Numbered from the stretch's first letter, positions 39,079-48,402 are shown. The stretch is 57,991 bases of DNA from Lysobacter sp. GX 14042 (GCF_021390425.1 NZ_JAJUWY010000011.1:1-57991); one strand, 5' to 3'. Translations and numbers: made by a program. The notes: a model not told the origin generated them from the letters alone.

Positions 39079-39666
39079 ATGTTCAAGCAACTCATCCTCG
39101 CCGCCGCGCTCGCCGGCGCCGCCGGCGCCGCCAACGCCGAGTCCATCACCTACACCATGGACCCGGCGCACACCGAGGTGGTCGCGCAGTGGAACCACTT
39201 CGGGTTCTCCAACCCGACCATCCACTTCGGCCAGGTCGAAGGCACCGTCACCTACGACCCGGACAACGTCGGGGCCTCCTCGGTGCAGGTGCGCATCCCG
39301 CTTTCGGGGATGGACTCGGGCGTGGAGGCGTTCAACGACCACCTGCGCACGGCGGACTTCTTCGACGCCGCGACGGACCCCGACGTCACCTTCAACAGCA
39401 CCGCGGTCCAGGCCCTGGGCGCCAACCGCCTGCGGGTGACCGGCGAGCTGACGATGCACGGCATCACCCGGCCGGTCGAGATGGCGGTCACCGTCAACGG
39501 CGTCGGCAACCACGCCATGACCGGCCAGCCTGCGGCGGGCTTCGACGCGGAAGCCACCATCCTGCGCAGCGACTTCGGCCTGGACATGTATGCCCCGACC
39601 GTCAGCGACGAGGTGAAGCTGCGCATCACCACCGAGGCGACCGTCCCGGCGCCGGAAGGCGAGTAA
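39079..39666 (+). CDS. YceI-family periplasmic lipid-binding protein
   Basis: A 195-residue secreted protein with a signal peptide (MFKQLILAAALAGAAGAANA, cleavage after ANA) and a YceI beta-barrel, a lipocalin-like fold that binds isoprenoid lipids. Blocks YTMDPAHTEVVAQWNHFGFS, LRTADFFDAATDPDVTF and GELTMHGITRPVEM are diagnostic. It stands between the nitroreductase and the pirin gene with short gaps on the same strand; these three may be one operon. Confidence 0.94.
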   Translation: MFKQLILAAALAGAAGAANAESITYTMDPAHTEVVAQWNHFGFSNPTIHFGQVEGTVTYDPDNVGASSVQVRIPLSGMDSGVEAFNDHLRTADFFDAATDPDVTFNSTAVQALGANRLRVTGELTMHGITRPVEMAVTVNGVGNHAMTGQPAAGFDAEATILRSDFGLDMYAPTVSDEVKLRITTEATVPAPEGE

Positions 39667-39675
39667 GGCGGCCGC

Positions 39676-40392
39676 ATGATCGTCCAGCGCCCCAGCGCTA
39701 GCCGCGGCCGTGGTCCCGCCGCGGCCGACTGGCTTGACAGCCGCCACAGTTTCTCCTTCGGCCAGTACTACGACCCGCACTGGATGGGTTTTGGCGCGCT
39801 GCGGGTGATCAACGAGGACCGGGTCGCGCCGGGCGCCGGATTCGCGCCGCACCGGCACGCCAACATGGAGATCCTCAGTTACGTGCTGGCCGGCCGGCTG
39901 GCCCATCGCGACAGCAGCGGGGCCGAGGGCGTGATCGGTCCCGGCGAACTGCAATGGATGAGCGCGGGGCACGGGGTGGAACACAGCGAGTACAACGCCT
40001 CGGCAACCGAAGCGGTGCACTTCCTGCAGGTCTGGATCCAGCCCGACCAGGTGAACGCGACGCCCGCCTATGCCCACCGGCCGGCCAGCGACGCCCCCGG
40101 CTGGCAGCTGCTGGCCTCGCCCGACGGCAGTGCCGGAAGCCTGGCGATCCGGCAGGACGCGCGACTGTACCGGCTGGCTACGGGTCCCGGGGAAGAGGCC
40201 GCCTTCGACCTCGATCCCGAGCAGCGCTACTGGCTGCACGTGGCCGCCGGGGAGATCGTCTCGGGCGGGGAGGTGCTGCGCACCGGTGATGCCGTCGGCC
40301 TGGTCGACGAGGAAGGCGCGCTGGCCCTGGCCGGCGGCCGCGGCGGTGGCGAGGTGCTGCTGTTCGAGCTGCCCGGCGCCAACGCACGCTAG
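39676..40392 (+). CDS. Pirin-family protein
   Basis: A 238-residue bicupin of the YhhW/pirin group; relatives act as quercetin dioxygenases or redox sensors. Metal ligands are likely in APHRHANMEI (two histidines) and in GHGVEHSEYN (a further histidine and Glu). The segment RHSFSFGQYYDPHWMGFGALRVINED is the family start. It begins 9 bp after yceI. Its stop codon touches a short hairpin at 40392. Confidence 0.93.
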   Translation: MIVQRPSASRGRGPAAADWLDSRHSFSFGQYYDPHWMGFGALRVINEDRVAPGAGFAPHRHANMEILSYVLAGRLAHRDSSGAEGVIGPGELQWMSAGHGVEHSEYNASATEAVHFLQVWIQPDQVNATPAYAHRPASDAPGWQLLASPDGSAGSLAIRQDARLYRLATGPGEEAAFDLDPEQRYWLHVAAGEIVSGGEVLRTGDAVGLVDEEGALALAGGRGGGEVLLFELPGANAR

Positions 40393-40421
40393 GGGCGCGA
40401 TACGACTTCGGCTGTTGCCCC
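40392..40421. repeat. Diverged relative of the 28-bp palindromic repeat
   Basis: GGGGC and GCCCC arms enclose GCGATACGACTTCGGCTGTT, which resembles the loop and inner arms of the repeat at 20830 and 52716 (about two thirds of positions by eye). It lies between the pirin and zinc-ribbon genes. A TACAAT -10-like box follows at 40422. Confidence 0.4.
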
Positions 40422-40461
40422 TACAATGGCCGGGTTCGCATTCCACGGCCGAGTTCCCCAC

Positions 40462-40659
40462 ATGACCGCCACCCAGGATCCTTCCATCCAGGCCAACGCC
40501 GAGCGCAGCTACACCGTCAGCCGCGCCGACCTGCCGCTGAGCTGCCCGCTGCCCGAGATGGCGCTGTGGAACTCGCATCCGCGGGTGTACCTGCCCATCG
40601 AGGCGGACGGCGAGGCCGATTGCCCGTACTGCAGTGCGCATTTCGTCCTGAAGGACTGA
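40462..40659 (+). CDS. Small zinc-finger domain protein
   Basis: A 65-residue protein with the pattern SCPLPEMALWNSHPRVYLPI followed by CPYCSAHFVL, giving one histidine and three cysteines for a zinc site. It belongs to the short bacterial family related to the mitochondrial complex I subunit NDUFS6. Function is unknown. The ATG at 40462 was chosen over 40426. It is 12 bp before the glycosyltransferase gene on the same strand. Confidence 0.85.
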   Translation: MTATQDPSIQANAERSYTVSRADLPLSCPLPEMALWNSHPRVYLPIEADGEADCPYCSAHFVLKD

Positions 40660-40671
40660 GTCAGCGCGCCC

Positions 40672-41784
40672 GTGCGCCGGCTGAAGGTCCTGCAGCTGCT
40701 GCCGGCACTCGAATCCGGTGGGGTCGAGCGCTCCACCCTGGAGATCGCCGAGGCGCTGGTCCGGGCCGGCCATGACGCGCTGGTTGTGTCCGCCGGCGGG
40801 CGGCTGGTCCCGCGCCTTGAAGCATCCGGCGCCCGGCACTTCGAACTGGATACCGGTCGCAAGTCCCCGGCCGCCCTGTCCAGGGCGATCCCGCTGCGCG
40901 CGCTGATCAGGCGCGAGCGCCCGGACATCCTGCACCTGCGCTCGCGGCTGCCGGCCTGGGTCGCGTGGCTGGCGTTGCGCGGCATCGCGCCGCAGCAGCG
41001 CCCGCGGGTGGTGACCACCGTGCACGGGTTGAACTCGCCCTCGCGCTACAGCCGGGTGATGACGCGCGGGGAGCGGGTGATCTGTGTGTCCGGCACGGTC
41101 CGCGACTACGTGCTGCGGCATTACCCCGACACCGATCCCGCACGGCTGCGGGTCATCCCGCGCGGGATCGATCCCGGGGCCTTCCCGCGGGCCGGGGGCC
41201 TGGACCGCGCCGCGCGCGCCCGGGCGTCGCAGCAGCATCCGGCGCTGGCCGGCGAGGGTCCGCTATTGCTGCTGCCGGGGCGCGGCACCCGCCTGAAGGG
41301 CCACGCCGACGCGCTGGAGTTGCTGGCTGCCTTGCGCGCCGGCGGCCCGGATGCCCGCCTGTGGCTGCCCGGCAGCCGCCAGGCGGGACGCGAGGCTTAC
41401 CTGGCGGAACTCGAGGATCGGGCGGCGGCGCTGGGGCTGTCGGACGTGGTCGCCTTCAGCGAGGCCACCGATGCGATCGCGCGTGCCTATGCCGCCAGCG
41501 ACCTGGTGCTGCAGCTCTCGCGCAAGCCCGAGGCCTTCGGCCGCACCGTGCTGGAGGCGCTGTCGGTTGGCCGCCCGGTGCTGGGCTGGGACCATGGCGG
41601 GACCGGCGAGCTGCTGCGCGAGCTCCAGCCCGCCGGCGCGGTGGCCGCCTTCGATGCGCCCGCGCTTGCCGCCACCGCGCGGGAGCTGATCGACCGCCCA
41701 CCGGTTCCACCGGCTACGATCCCCTACACCCTGGAAGCGATGCAGAGCGCCACGCTCGCCGTCTATGCCGAACTCGCACACTGA
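40672..41784 (+). CDS. GT4-family glycosyltransferase
   Basis: A retaining GT-B glycosyltransferase of 370 residues, probably acting on lipopolysaccharide core or O-antigen. The N-terminal domain has the acceptor-side LLPALESGGVERSTLEIAEAL; the C-terminal domain has the donor site with the EX7E motif (E-AFGRTVL-E) in KPEAFGRTVLEALSVGRPV. GTG start at 40672. Its 3' end overlaps the O-antigen-ligase-like gene by 20 bp, so they are translated together. The sugar cannot be predicted. Confidence 0.88.
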   Translation: MRRLKVLQLLPALESGGVERSTLEIAEALVRAGHDALVVSAGGRLVPRLEASGARHFELDTGRKSPAALSRAIPLRALIRRERPDILHLRSRLPAWVAWLALRGIAPQQRPRVVTTVHGLNSPSRYSRVMTRGERVICVSGTVRDYVLRHYPDTDPARLRVIPRGIDPGAFPRAGGLDRAARARASQQHPALAGEGPLLLLPGRGTRLKGHADALELLAALRAGGPDARLWLPGSRQAGREAYLAELEDRAAALGLSDVVAFSEATDAIARAYAASDLVLQLSRKPEAFGRTVLEALSVGRPVLGWDHGGTGELLRELQPAGAVAAFDAPALAATARELIDRPPVPPATIPYTLEAMQSATLAVYAELAH

Positions 41785-43126
41785 TTCCGCCCCCACGCTC
41801 CACCACGCTCCGGCGCATGACCAGGCGCCGGTCGAAGGCTGGCGCTGGGCCCCGGCCTGGATCCTCGCCCACGTGGCGCTGTGGCCGGCGCCCGGTTACG
41901 CCGAGGGCGTGCTGGTGCTGGGCGCGCTGCTGGCGGTCTACCGGCTGGTCGCCTCGCGCTTCCGCGGCGGCATCGCGCTGCTCAGCCACCAGGCCTGGGC
42001 GCTGACCAGCGTGTTGTTCTTCGCCTACTGGCTGCCCGAACTGGCCTCCGCGTTCGACTCGGTCGACCCGGGACGGGCCCTGCGCGAGGCCGCGGTCGAC
42101 CTGCGCTACCTGCCGTTCCTGTGGCTGGTTGCCTCGGCGGTGGCGAACCGGCGTGGCCGGCGGATCACCTTCGGCGGGCTGGCGATCATCGTCGCGGCCT
42201 GGACCCTCGATGCGCTGGCGCAGGCCATGACCGGCACCAGCCCGCTGTTCTTCGGCATCGACTCGATCAAGCAGGTGATCAGTGGACGCGGCATGTGTTC
42301 CGCCCAGGAGGTGACCACGGTTGACCGCCTCAGCGGCATCCTCGGTCCCTGCAACCTGAAGCTGGGCATCGTACTCGCCAGCCTGTCGCCGTTCGCGCTG
42401 TTCTGGACCGGCCGGCGGCTCGGTACCGCCGGTTGGCTGGTGACGGCGGCGGCCATCGGCGTGGTGGTGCTGCTGGCCGGCTCCCGCGCCTCCTGGCTGA
42501 CCTACGCGCTGGTGCTGGCGGTTTCCGGCTGGCGCCTGCTGGGCTGGCGCCGGCTGCTGGCGGTACTCGGTGTCGGCGTGCTGCTGCTGGGCACGTTGAC
42601 CGTGGTCTCGCCGGACGTGCGCGAACGGGTGGTGCGCACCACCCAGCTGGTGCAGGGCGGCGAGGACGGGGTGGACGAGGCGCTGTCGGGGCGGGCACGG
42701 ATCTGGGGCGCCGCGGCCTGCATGGCCCGCGAGCATCCGTTCAACGGGATCGGTGCGCGCGGCTTCCGCGAGGCCTTTCCGGGCTGCGACCCGGTGCCCG
42801 GGGAAGCGCCCGCCTGGGGCGAGGGGCCGGCCTTCCATGCCCACCAGATCGTGCTGGAGATCCTGAGCGAAACCGGCTTCTTCGGCCTGCTGTTGTGGCT
42901 GGCGGGCGCGGCGCTGGCGTGGCGTGCCTGGAGCTTCGCCGACGCCGCCGCACGCGAGCGCGCGCGCCCTGCGATGTGGGCGCTGGCGGTGACGGTGTTC
43001 CCGCTCAACACCCACCTGGCGTTCTATTCGACCTTCTGGGGTGGGCTGACCCTGCTGCTGGCGGCGCTGTATGCCGGCAGCCTGCTCTCGCGCGAACCGG
43101 CGCCGGATGCCGCCCCTCAGCGGTAG
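41765..43126 (+). CDS. O-antigen ligase-family membrane protein
   Basis: A 453-residue polytopic protein with about ten helices and a large periplasmic loop between roughly residues 270 and 360 containing ARIWGAAACMAREHPFNGIGARGFREAFP, which is the Wzy/WaaL signature (RxxxW then H...GxGxxxF). It would join O-polysaccharide to lipid A core, or polymerise a glycan. Position between a GT4 enzyme and lipid A/Kdo genes supports ligase. Its 3' end overlaps the convergent lipid A acyltransferase by 10 bp. Confidence 0.85.
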   Translation: MPNSHTDSAPTLHHAPAHDQAPVEGWRWAPAWILAHVALWPAPGYAEGVLVLGALLAVYRLVASRFRGGIALLSHQAWALTSVLFFAYWLPELASAFDSVDPGRALREAAVDLRYLPFLWLVASAVANRRGRRITFGGLAIIVAAWTLDALAQAMTGTSPLFFGIDSIKQVISGRGMCSAQEVTTVDRLSGILGPCNLKLGIVLASLSPFALFWTGRRLGTAGWLVTAAAIGVVVLLAGSRASWLTYALVLAVSGWRLLGWRRLLAVLGVGVLLLGTLTVVSPDVRERVVRTTQLVQGGEDGVDEALSGRARIWGAAACMAREHPFNGIGARGFREAFPGCDPVPGEAPAWGEGPAFHAHQIVLEILSETGFFGLLLWLAGAALAWRAWSFADAAARERARPAMWALAVTVFPLNTHLAFYSTFWGGLTLLLAALYAGSLLSREPAPDAAPQR

Positions 43127-44040
43127 GGGACGTCGAGGCCTTCCGGCCGCCGCTTGAAGCGGCGATGGATCCACAGGTACTGGGTGGGCGCGCGGCGGAC
43201 CATCTCCTCGATCGCCTGGTTGACCCGGGCGGTGTCGGCGACCGCGTCTTCGGAGGGGAAGTCCGGCAGTGGCTCGCCCAGTCGCAGCACGTAGTCGGCG
43301 CCCTCGCGGCGGTGGAAGAACGGCACCACCGCGCAGCCGGTCATCCGGGCGAACTGGTGGGTGGCGGTGATGGTCGCCGCGGGCACGCCGAAGAACGGCA
43401 CGAACACCGTTTCCTTGCCGCGCATGTCCTGGTCGGGCGCGTACCACAGCATCCCGCCCTTCTTGAGGTGGCGCATGGCCGGGCGCAACTCGTGGTTGCC
43501 GAACATCGCCGCCGCGTAGCGCAGCCGCCCGCGCTTGACCGCCCATTCCATCACCGCGCCGCGGTGGCGCCGGTACATGCCGGCCAGCGGCAGGTGGTCG
43601 CACATCAGCCGGCCGCACATTTCCAGGGTCATGAAGTGCCCGGATACCAGCAGCACCCCGCGGCCACTGGCGCGGATCGCCTCCACCGCCTCCAGGCCCT
43701 CGATGCGGACGCTGCGGCGCATCGGCCCGGCATCGCCCCACCAGGCGCGGGCGAACTCGAACAGGCCGATGCCCAGGTCGCGGAAGGCGCCGCGCAGCAA
43801 GGCCTCGCGCTCGGCTTCCGGCATCTGCGGGAAGCACAACGCCAGGTTGGTGCGCGCCGCGCGCCGGCGGTCGCCGGCGACCGCGAAGGCGAGCCGGCCC
43901 AGCAGCGCACCCAGCGTCCGCTGCACGCCCCACGGCAGCCGCGCCGCACAGATCGCAAGGCCCAGTACCAGCCAGTGCGGCCAATGGCGCGGCCCGCTCG
44001 GCGCAGGCCCGGGGGAGGTGGGGGAGTCGGTTTCGGCCAT
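43117..44040 (-). CDS. Lipid A biosynthesis acyltransferase (LpxL/LpxM type)
   Basis: Membrane-associated acyltransferase of 307 residues that adds a secondary acyl chain to Kdo-lipid A. The catalytic HX4E motif is HFMTLE (H135, E140), then YRRHRGAVMEW, LWYAPDQDMRGKETVFVPFFG and the late WIHRRFKRRPEG, all typical. One N-terminal helix (WLVLGLAICAARLPW). The ATG at 44040 is preferred over 44124. It is divergent from waaA with a 67-bp gap. Whether it uses laurate or myristate cannot be told. Confidence 0.93.
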   Translation of the reverse strand: MAETDSPTSPGPAPSGPRHWPHWLVLGLAICAARLPWGVQRTLGALLGRLAFAVAGDRRRAARTNLALCFPQMPEAEREALLRGAFRDLGIGLFEFARAWWGDAGPMRRSVRIEGLEAVEAIRASGRGVLLVSGHFMTLEMCGRLMCDHLPLAGMYRRHRGAVMEWAVKRGRLRYAAAMFGNHELRPAMRHLKKGGMLWYAPDQDMRGKETVFVPFFGVPAATITATHQFARMTGCAVVPFFHRREGADYVLRLGEPLPDFPSEDAVADTARVNQAIEEMVRRAPTQYLWIHRRFKRRPEGLDVPYR

Positions 44041-44107
44041 CGCCGGCCATTCTAGGCGTCGACGCCGCAAGGAGGATGAGCGGCGGCGCTGAAGTATCCT
44101 GCCCGCC

Positions 44108-45403
44108 ATGCGGAACGACCCCATCGAGCGCCTGCTGCGCGGCCTGTATTCGGCAGTGTTGTACCTGCTGGTGCCGGTAACCGTGTACCACCTGATCTGG
44201 CGCGGCTTCCGCCAGCAGGCCTACCTGCACCGCTGGAGCGAGCGCTACGGCCGTTACCACCAGCGCCCCGGGCCGCGGGTGCTGTGGTTGCACGCGGTGT
44301 CGGTGGGCGAGGTCAATGCCGCGGTTCCGGTGATCAACGCGCTGCGCCGCGGGCGCCCCGACCTGCGGCTGCTGGTGACCACCATCACCCCGACCGGCTC
44401 GGAGCGGGTACGGGCGCTGTGGGGCCATGACATCGAACACGTCTACCTGCCCTACGACCTGCCCGGTGCGGTCGGCCGCTTCCTCGATCATTACCGGCCG
44501 CACGCCGCGCTGATCATGGAGACCGAGTTGTGGCCGAACCTGCTGTTCGGTTGCCGCGACCGCGGACTGCCGGTGTTCATCCTCAACGCGCGGCTGTCGG
44601 AGCGTTCGCTGCGCGGCTACCGGGTGCTCGCCCCGCTGGTTGGGCGGGCACTGCGCACCGTGCGTACCGTCGCCGCGCAGTCGCTGGGCGATGCGGTGCG
44701 CTTCGTGCGCCTGGGCGCGCGGAGCGAGCAGGTGGTCGAGGTGGGCAACCTGAAGTACGACGTGGCGGTGCCGGAGGGCCTGGAAGCGTTCGCCGCCGAG
44801 TGCCGGCGGCATGCCGGGGCCCGCCCGGTCTGGATCGCCGCCAGTACCCACGAGGAGGAGGAGGCGGCGGTGCTGGCCATCCACCGCCGGCTGCGTGCGC
44901 GGTTCCCTGGCCTGCTGTTGCTGTGGGCGCCGCGGCACCCGGAGCGCTTCAGCACGGTGGCCAGCCAGGCACGCGCGGCAGGCTGGCCGGTCTCGACCCG
45001 CTCACGCGGGCGCTGGCCGTCCCGCGACGATGCGGTGTTCGTGGTCGATACCCTGGGTGAGCTGGTGCAGTTCTATGCCGCGGCCGACGTGGCCTTCGTC
45101 GGGGGCAGCCTGCAGCCGGTCGGCGGCCACAACCTGCTGGAGCCGGCCGCCACCGGAACGCCCATCGTTACCGGGCCGCATCTGCACAATTTCAGCGAGA
45201 TATCGCGGCGCATGCTCGACAGCGGCGCGCTGCGCATCGGCGCCGACCAGGACGGCGTCGGGGCCGAGCTGGCCGCGTTGCTGAGCGATGACGAGGCCCG
45301 CGGCGGCATGGTCGATGCCGGCCGCGAGCTGGTCGAGAGTGGCCGCGGTGCGCTGGCGCAGACGCTGGTGCTGCTGCGCCCGGTCCTGCCCCCGGGTCAG
45401 TAG
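44108..45403 (+). CDS. waaA: 3-deoxy-D-manno-octulosonic acid transferase WaaA
   Basis: Inner-membrane GT30 enzyme of 431 residues that attaches Kdo to lipid IVA. Typical blocks: an N-terminal membrane helix (YSAVLYLLVPVTVYHLIW), WLHAVSVGEVNAAVPVI with its glutamate, METELWPNLLF, GNLKYD, and FVGGSLQPVGGHNLLEPAA in the donor domain. It ends 7 bp inside the convergent tolC gene. With its divergent acyltransferase neighbour it gives consecutive steps of lipid A maturation. Confidence 0.97.
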   Translation: MRNDPIERLLRGLYSAVLYLLVPVTVYHLIWRGFRQQAYLHRWSERYGRYHQRPGPRVLWLHAVSVGEVNAAVPVINALRRGRPDLRLLVTTITPTGSERVRALWGHDIEHVYLPYDLPGAVGRFLDHYRPHAALIMETELWPNLLFGCRDRGLPVFILNARLSERSLRGYRVLAPLVGRALRTVRTVAAQSLGDAVRFVRLGARSEQVVEVGNLKYDVAVPEGLEAFAAECRRHAGARPVWIAASTHEEEEAAVLAIHRRLRARFPGLLLLWAPRHPERFSTVASQARAAGWPVSTRSRGRWPSRDDAVFVVDTLGELVQFYAAADVAFVGGSLQPVGGHNLLEPAATGTPIVTGPHLHNFSEISRRMLDSGALRIGADQDGVGAELAALLSDDEARGGMVDAGRELVESGRGALAQTLVLLRPVLPPGQ

Positions 45404-46830
45404 GGCAGGGTGCCCTGGACGCGGGACTCGGCGTCGGCGGTCAGCAGGCGGTTGATGTCCTGCAGGTCGCCCGCGTCGAGGGTGCCGGCGGCCTGCTCGA
45501 GCAACAGCCGCTGCTGCAGGTGGTTGTAGCGCGCCTGCGCGTAGGCCTGCTGGGCCTGGAACAGGTTCTGCTGGTTGTTCAGCACGTCCAGCACGGTGCG
45601 GGTGCCGACTTCCAGCCCGACCTGCGAGGCGTCGTAGGCGGCCTGCGCCGAGACCAGCGCCAGTCGCCGCGCCTCGACCTCGCTCACGCCGGCAACCAGG
45701 GTCTGGTAGGCGTTGCGGGTGTTGCGCTCGAGCTGCCGGCGTTCCTGCACCAGCTGGTCGCCGGCGATGTCGCGGCGGGCGATGGCCTGGCGCACCCGCG
45801 AGCGGGTCGCCCCGCCGTTGAAGATCGGCACCTGCAGGGTCAGGTTGACGCTGGGGCCCCGGCTCTCGGAGCCGATCGGGTTGGTCGCGTCGATCGGCAG
45901 GCCGTCGGCGCTGAAGGTCTGGGTGCCCCAGGTGGTCGACTCGGAGTAGCCGCCGCCCAGGTACAGGGTCGGCCAGTACCCCGAGCGGGCGGTCTCGACG
46001 TTGGCCTCGGCGGCCTGCACGTTGAATCCGGCGGCCTGCAGCGAGGGGTTGTTGTCCACCGCGGTGGCCACCCATTCGTCGGCCCCGCCGGTTACCGGCA
46101 GCTTCGGCTGGAAATCGTCCGGCAGGCCGCGGAGGTTGCGCACCTCGACCCCGGTGATCTCCGCCAGCGCCTGGTAGGCGTCGGCCACCGCGTTGCGGGC
46201 CAGGATGGTGTTGGCGCGGGCGGCATCGTACTGCGCGCGGGCCTCGTGCACGTCGGTGATCGGAGCCAGGCCGACGTCCAGGCGCCGGGAGGCGAAGTCG
46301 AACTGCTTCTGCAGCGCGGCCTCGGCGGCCTCGGCGGCGGCCAGGGTCTCCAGCTGCACCAGCACGTTGAAGTAGGCGCCGGAGGTGCGGGTGATCAGGT
46401 TCTGCCCGGCCGCCTCCAGGTCGAAGTCACTGGCGCGGCTGAGCGCGCGCTCGCTGCGCAGGGCAGTGAAGCGCGAGCGGTCGAAAACCATCTGGTTGAC
46501 ATCCACCCCGTAGCTGCGGGTGGTGCTTTCGCGATCGGTGTTGCCGGTGTAGGTGACCGGTTCGCCGGTGACCGGGTCGAACTGGGTGGTGCTGGCCGGC
46601 CCCTTGCTCTCGCTGCGGCTCAGCCGCGCGCTGCCCGACAGCTGCGGCAGCATCGCCGCGCGCGCCTGCACCGCGCCCTCGCGGGTGGCCAGCCGGCTGG
46701 ACTCGGCGATCGACAGCTGCGGGTCGCCGGCACGGGCGAGCTCAAAGGTGTCCATCAGGTCGGTGGCCCCGGCCTGCAGTGGCAGCAGGGCGGCGAGGGC
46801 GGAGGCAAGTGCAAGCGGGCGCAGGGTCAT
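45397..46830 (-). CDS. tolC: TolC-family outer membrane channel protein
   Basis: A 477-residue outer-membrane factor forming the exit duct of drug pumps and type I secretion. A signal peptide (MTLRPLALASALAALLPLQAG) is followed by two repeats of the beta/coiled-coil domain; the segments LDVGLAPITDVHEARAQYDAARA and LEVGTRTVLDVLNNQQNLFQAQQAYAQARY are the matching helices of the two halves. It is 3 bp downstream of an isoaspartyl-methyltransferase-like gene, an order known from Xanthomonadaceae. An RND pump without its own outer-membrane gene lies 1.5 kb away and may use it. Confidence 0.93.
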   Translation of the reverse strand: MTLRPLALASALAALLPLQAGATDLMDTFELARAGDPQLSIAESSRLATREGAVQARAAMLPQLSGSARLSRSESKGPASTTQFDPVTGEPVTYTGNTDRESTTRSYGVDVNQMVFDRSRFTALRSERALSRASDFDLEAAGQNLITRTSGAYFNVLVQLETLAAAEAAEAALQKQFDFASRRLDVGLAPITDVHEARAQYDAARANTILARNAVADAYQALAEITGVEVRNLRGLPDDFQPKLPVTGGADEWVATAVDNNPSLQAAGFNVQAAEANVETARSGYWPTLYLGGGYSESTTWGTQTFSADGLPIDATNPIGSESRGPSVNLTLQVPIFNGGATRSRVRQAIARRDIAGDQLVQERRQLERNTRNAYQTLVAGVSEVEARRLALVSAQAAYDASQVGLEVGTRTVLDVLNNQQNLFQAQQAYAQARYNHLQQRLLLEQAAGTLDAGDLQDINRLLTADAESRVQGTLPY

Positions 46831-46833
46831 CGA

Positions 46834-47490
46834 CTAGAGCTCGAAGGCGGGTACCGGCTCGGCGCCGGCGAGATAGGGGACATGGGTCTCGAACAACGAT
46901 TCGATGCGCGGGGCGTTGACCTGCTGGTGGACCAGCACCGCCTCCATGGCCGGGGCGTGGCCGCGCACGATGAACATGCGGCCGTTCGGCTTCAGCCATT
47001 CCAGGAACGTCGCCGGGATGTCGGTCACCGCGCCGGTGACGCAGATGGCGTCGAACTGGCGGCCGGGCTCGAAGCCGAACGCATCGGCGTGCTGCACGCG
47101 CACGTTGGCGCGCCCCTGGCGCACCAGGCGGGCCTGTGCGGCCTCGGCCAGGTCGGCGTGGCGCTCGATGCTCAGCACCTCGCGGGCCATCCGTGACAGG
47201 CAGTCGGTCAGGTAGCCGCTGCCGGTGCCGATCTCCAGCACGTCCTCCTCCGGGCCGACCTGCAGCGCCTCGAGCGCCCGGCCCTGGACCACCGGTTTCA
47301 TGATCACTTCGCCATGGGCCAGCGGCAGGGTGACGTCGGCATAGGCCAGCTCGCGCTGCGCCTGCGGCACGTAGTCCTCGCGCGGCACGCTTCCCAGCAC
47401 CTCCAGTACGCGCGGATCGAGCACGTTCCAGGGGCGGATCTGCTGTTCGACCATCAAGTCGCGTGCCTGGGTGAAATCGAAGGTGTTCAT
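46834..47490 (-). CDS. Protein-L-isoaspartate O-methyltransferase family protein
   Basis: A SAM-dependent methyltransferase of 218 residues. Family blocks are MVEQQIRPWNVLDPRVLEVLG, PREDYVP, the SAM site VLEIGTGSGYLTDCL and the IERHADLAEAAQARL helix. The active-site region of true PCMT enzymes is less clear, so it may act on another substrate; in this clade the gene regularly stands next to tolC. The ATG at 47490 gives the conserved start; a frame to 47604 is not supported. It overlaps nothing upstream, and a spacer of 149 bp precedes it. Confidence 0.88.
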   Translation of the reverse strand: MNTFDFTQARDLMVEQQIRPWNVLDPRVLEVLGSVPREDYVPQAQRELAYADVTLPLAHGEVIMKPVVQGRALEALQVGPEEDVLEIGTGSGYLTDCLSRMAREVLSIERHADLAEAAQARLVRQGRANVRVQHADAFGFEPGRQFDAICVTGAVTDIPATFLEWLKPNGRMFIVRGHAPAMEAVLVHQQVNAPRIESLFETHVPYLAGAEPVPAFEL

Positions 47491-47639
47491 GTGACGGCTC
47501 TCGGGGGTTCGCGTGCAACCGCCTATTCTACCGGCCCGCGGGCGGTGAAGGCTGGCGCGACGGGCCAAAGCATCGCCGCAGCGGGCGGGCGCATTCAGTG
47601 CCATTAGTCACCACGACCCGGGTCATGGCCGCGGCCGGT

Positions 47640-48335
47640 TCAGTTTGCCGGCGGATCCGCCGCCCAGGCGCGCAGGAAGGTCGCGACCGCGGCCGCGATG
47701 TGGGTTTGGGGGTTCACCGGCGCCGGGTCACAGCCCAGCACCAGCCGCACCTGCGCGGGGCCGGTGAGCAGGGCGATGAACTGGCTGGCCGCGGTGGCGA
47801 TGGTCTGGGCATCGGCGGGGTCCAGGCGCAACTCCCCGCGCGCGCTGCGGCGGGCCAGCAGAGCTTCCAGGTCGGCCTGCAGCCGCGCCGGGCCGGCATC
47901 CCAGTACAGCCGCGCTTCCTGCGAGCCGGCCATCCCGGGGGCGCCGAGCACGCGGCTGGCGGCGATCGCCTCCGGACTCGTGCACAAGGCATGCACCGCG
48001 CGGGCCACCGAGTGCAGCCGCTGGGCCAGCGGGGTTTCCGGCGCACGGGCAAACAGCGCGTCCGGGAGCATCCGCTCGCAGTGGGCCTGCACGGCGGCCA
48101 CGAACAGGCCCTGCTTGTTGCCGAAGTGGCTGTAGACGGTGAGCTTGGACACCCCGGCCGCGGCGGCCACGGCTTCCATGCTGGTGCCCTCGTAGCCGTT
48201 GTCCACGAACAGGACGGTACCCGCCTGCAGGATCGCGGCGCGCTTGGCCAGGTCCTTCGGGCGGCCCGGGCCGCGTGCCGCGGGCGACGGGGCGGTGTCC
48301 TCGGGCGAGGCGGCGGGCACGGGTTCATCACGCAT
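47640..48335 (-). CDS. TetR-family repressor of the efflux genes
   Basis: A 231-residue regulator with an N-terminal helix-turn-helix (AILQAGTVLFVDNGYEGTSMEAVAAAAGVSKLTVYSHFGNK pattern, in short pieces: GTSMEAVAAAAGVSK and LTVYSHFGNK) preceded by the basic GRPKDLAKR, and a C-terminal ligand-binding domain of the TetR_C type with EARLYWDAGPARLQADLEAL. An alternative ATG at 48347 would add four residues. It is divergent from the membrane-fusion gene with 67 bp between, so it most likely represses that pump and itself. Inducer unknown. Confidence 0.9.
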   Translation of the reverse strand: MRDEPVPAASPEDTAPSPAARGPGRPKDLAKRAAILQAGTVLFVDNGYEGTSMEAVAAAAGVSKLTVYSHFGNKQGLFVAAVQAHCERMLPDALFARAPETPLAQRLHSVARAVHALCTSPEAIAASRVLGAPGMAGSQEARLYWDAGPARLQADLEALLARRSARGELRLDPADAQTIATAASQFIALLTGPAQVRLVLGCDPAPVNPQTHIAAAVATFLRAWAADPPAN

Positions 48336-48339
48336 GGGC

Positions 48340-48365
48340 AATACCATACCACCGGGTTCTGTATT
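48340..48365. promoter_or_regulatory. Possible TetR operator
   Basis: A short inverted repeat AATAC (48340-48344) and GTATT (48361-48365) in the divergent gap between the TetR gene and the membrane-fusion gene. Arms are only 5 bp and the spacing is wide, so this is a weak call resting mainly on position. Confidence 0.3.
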
Positions 48366-48402
48366 AGAGTCCGCGCAATCCCGCGCCGGCCGGAGCGCCA
48401 CC

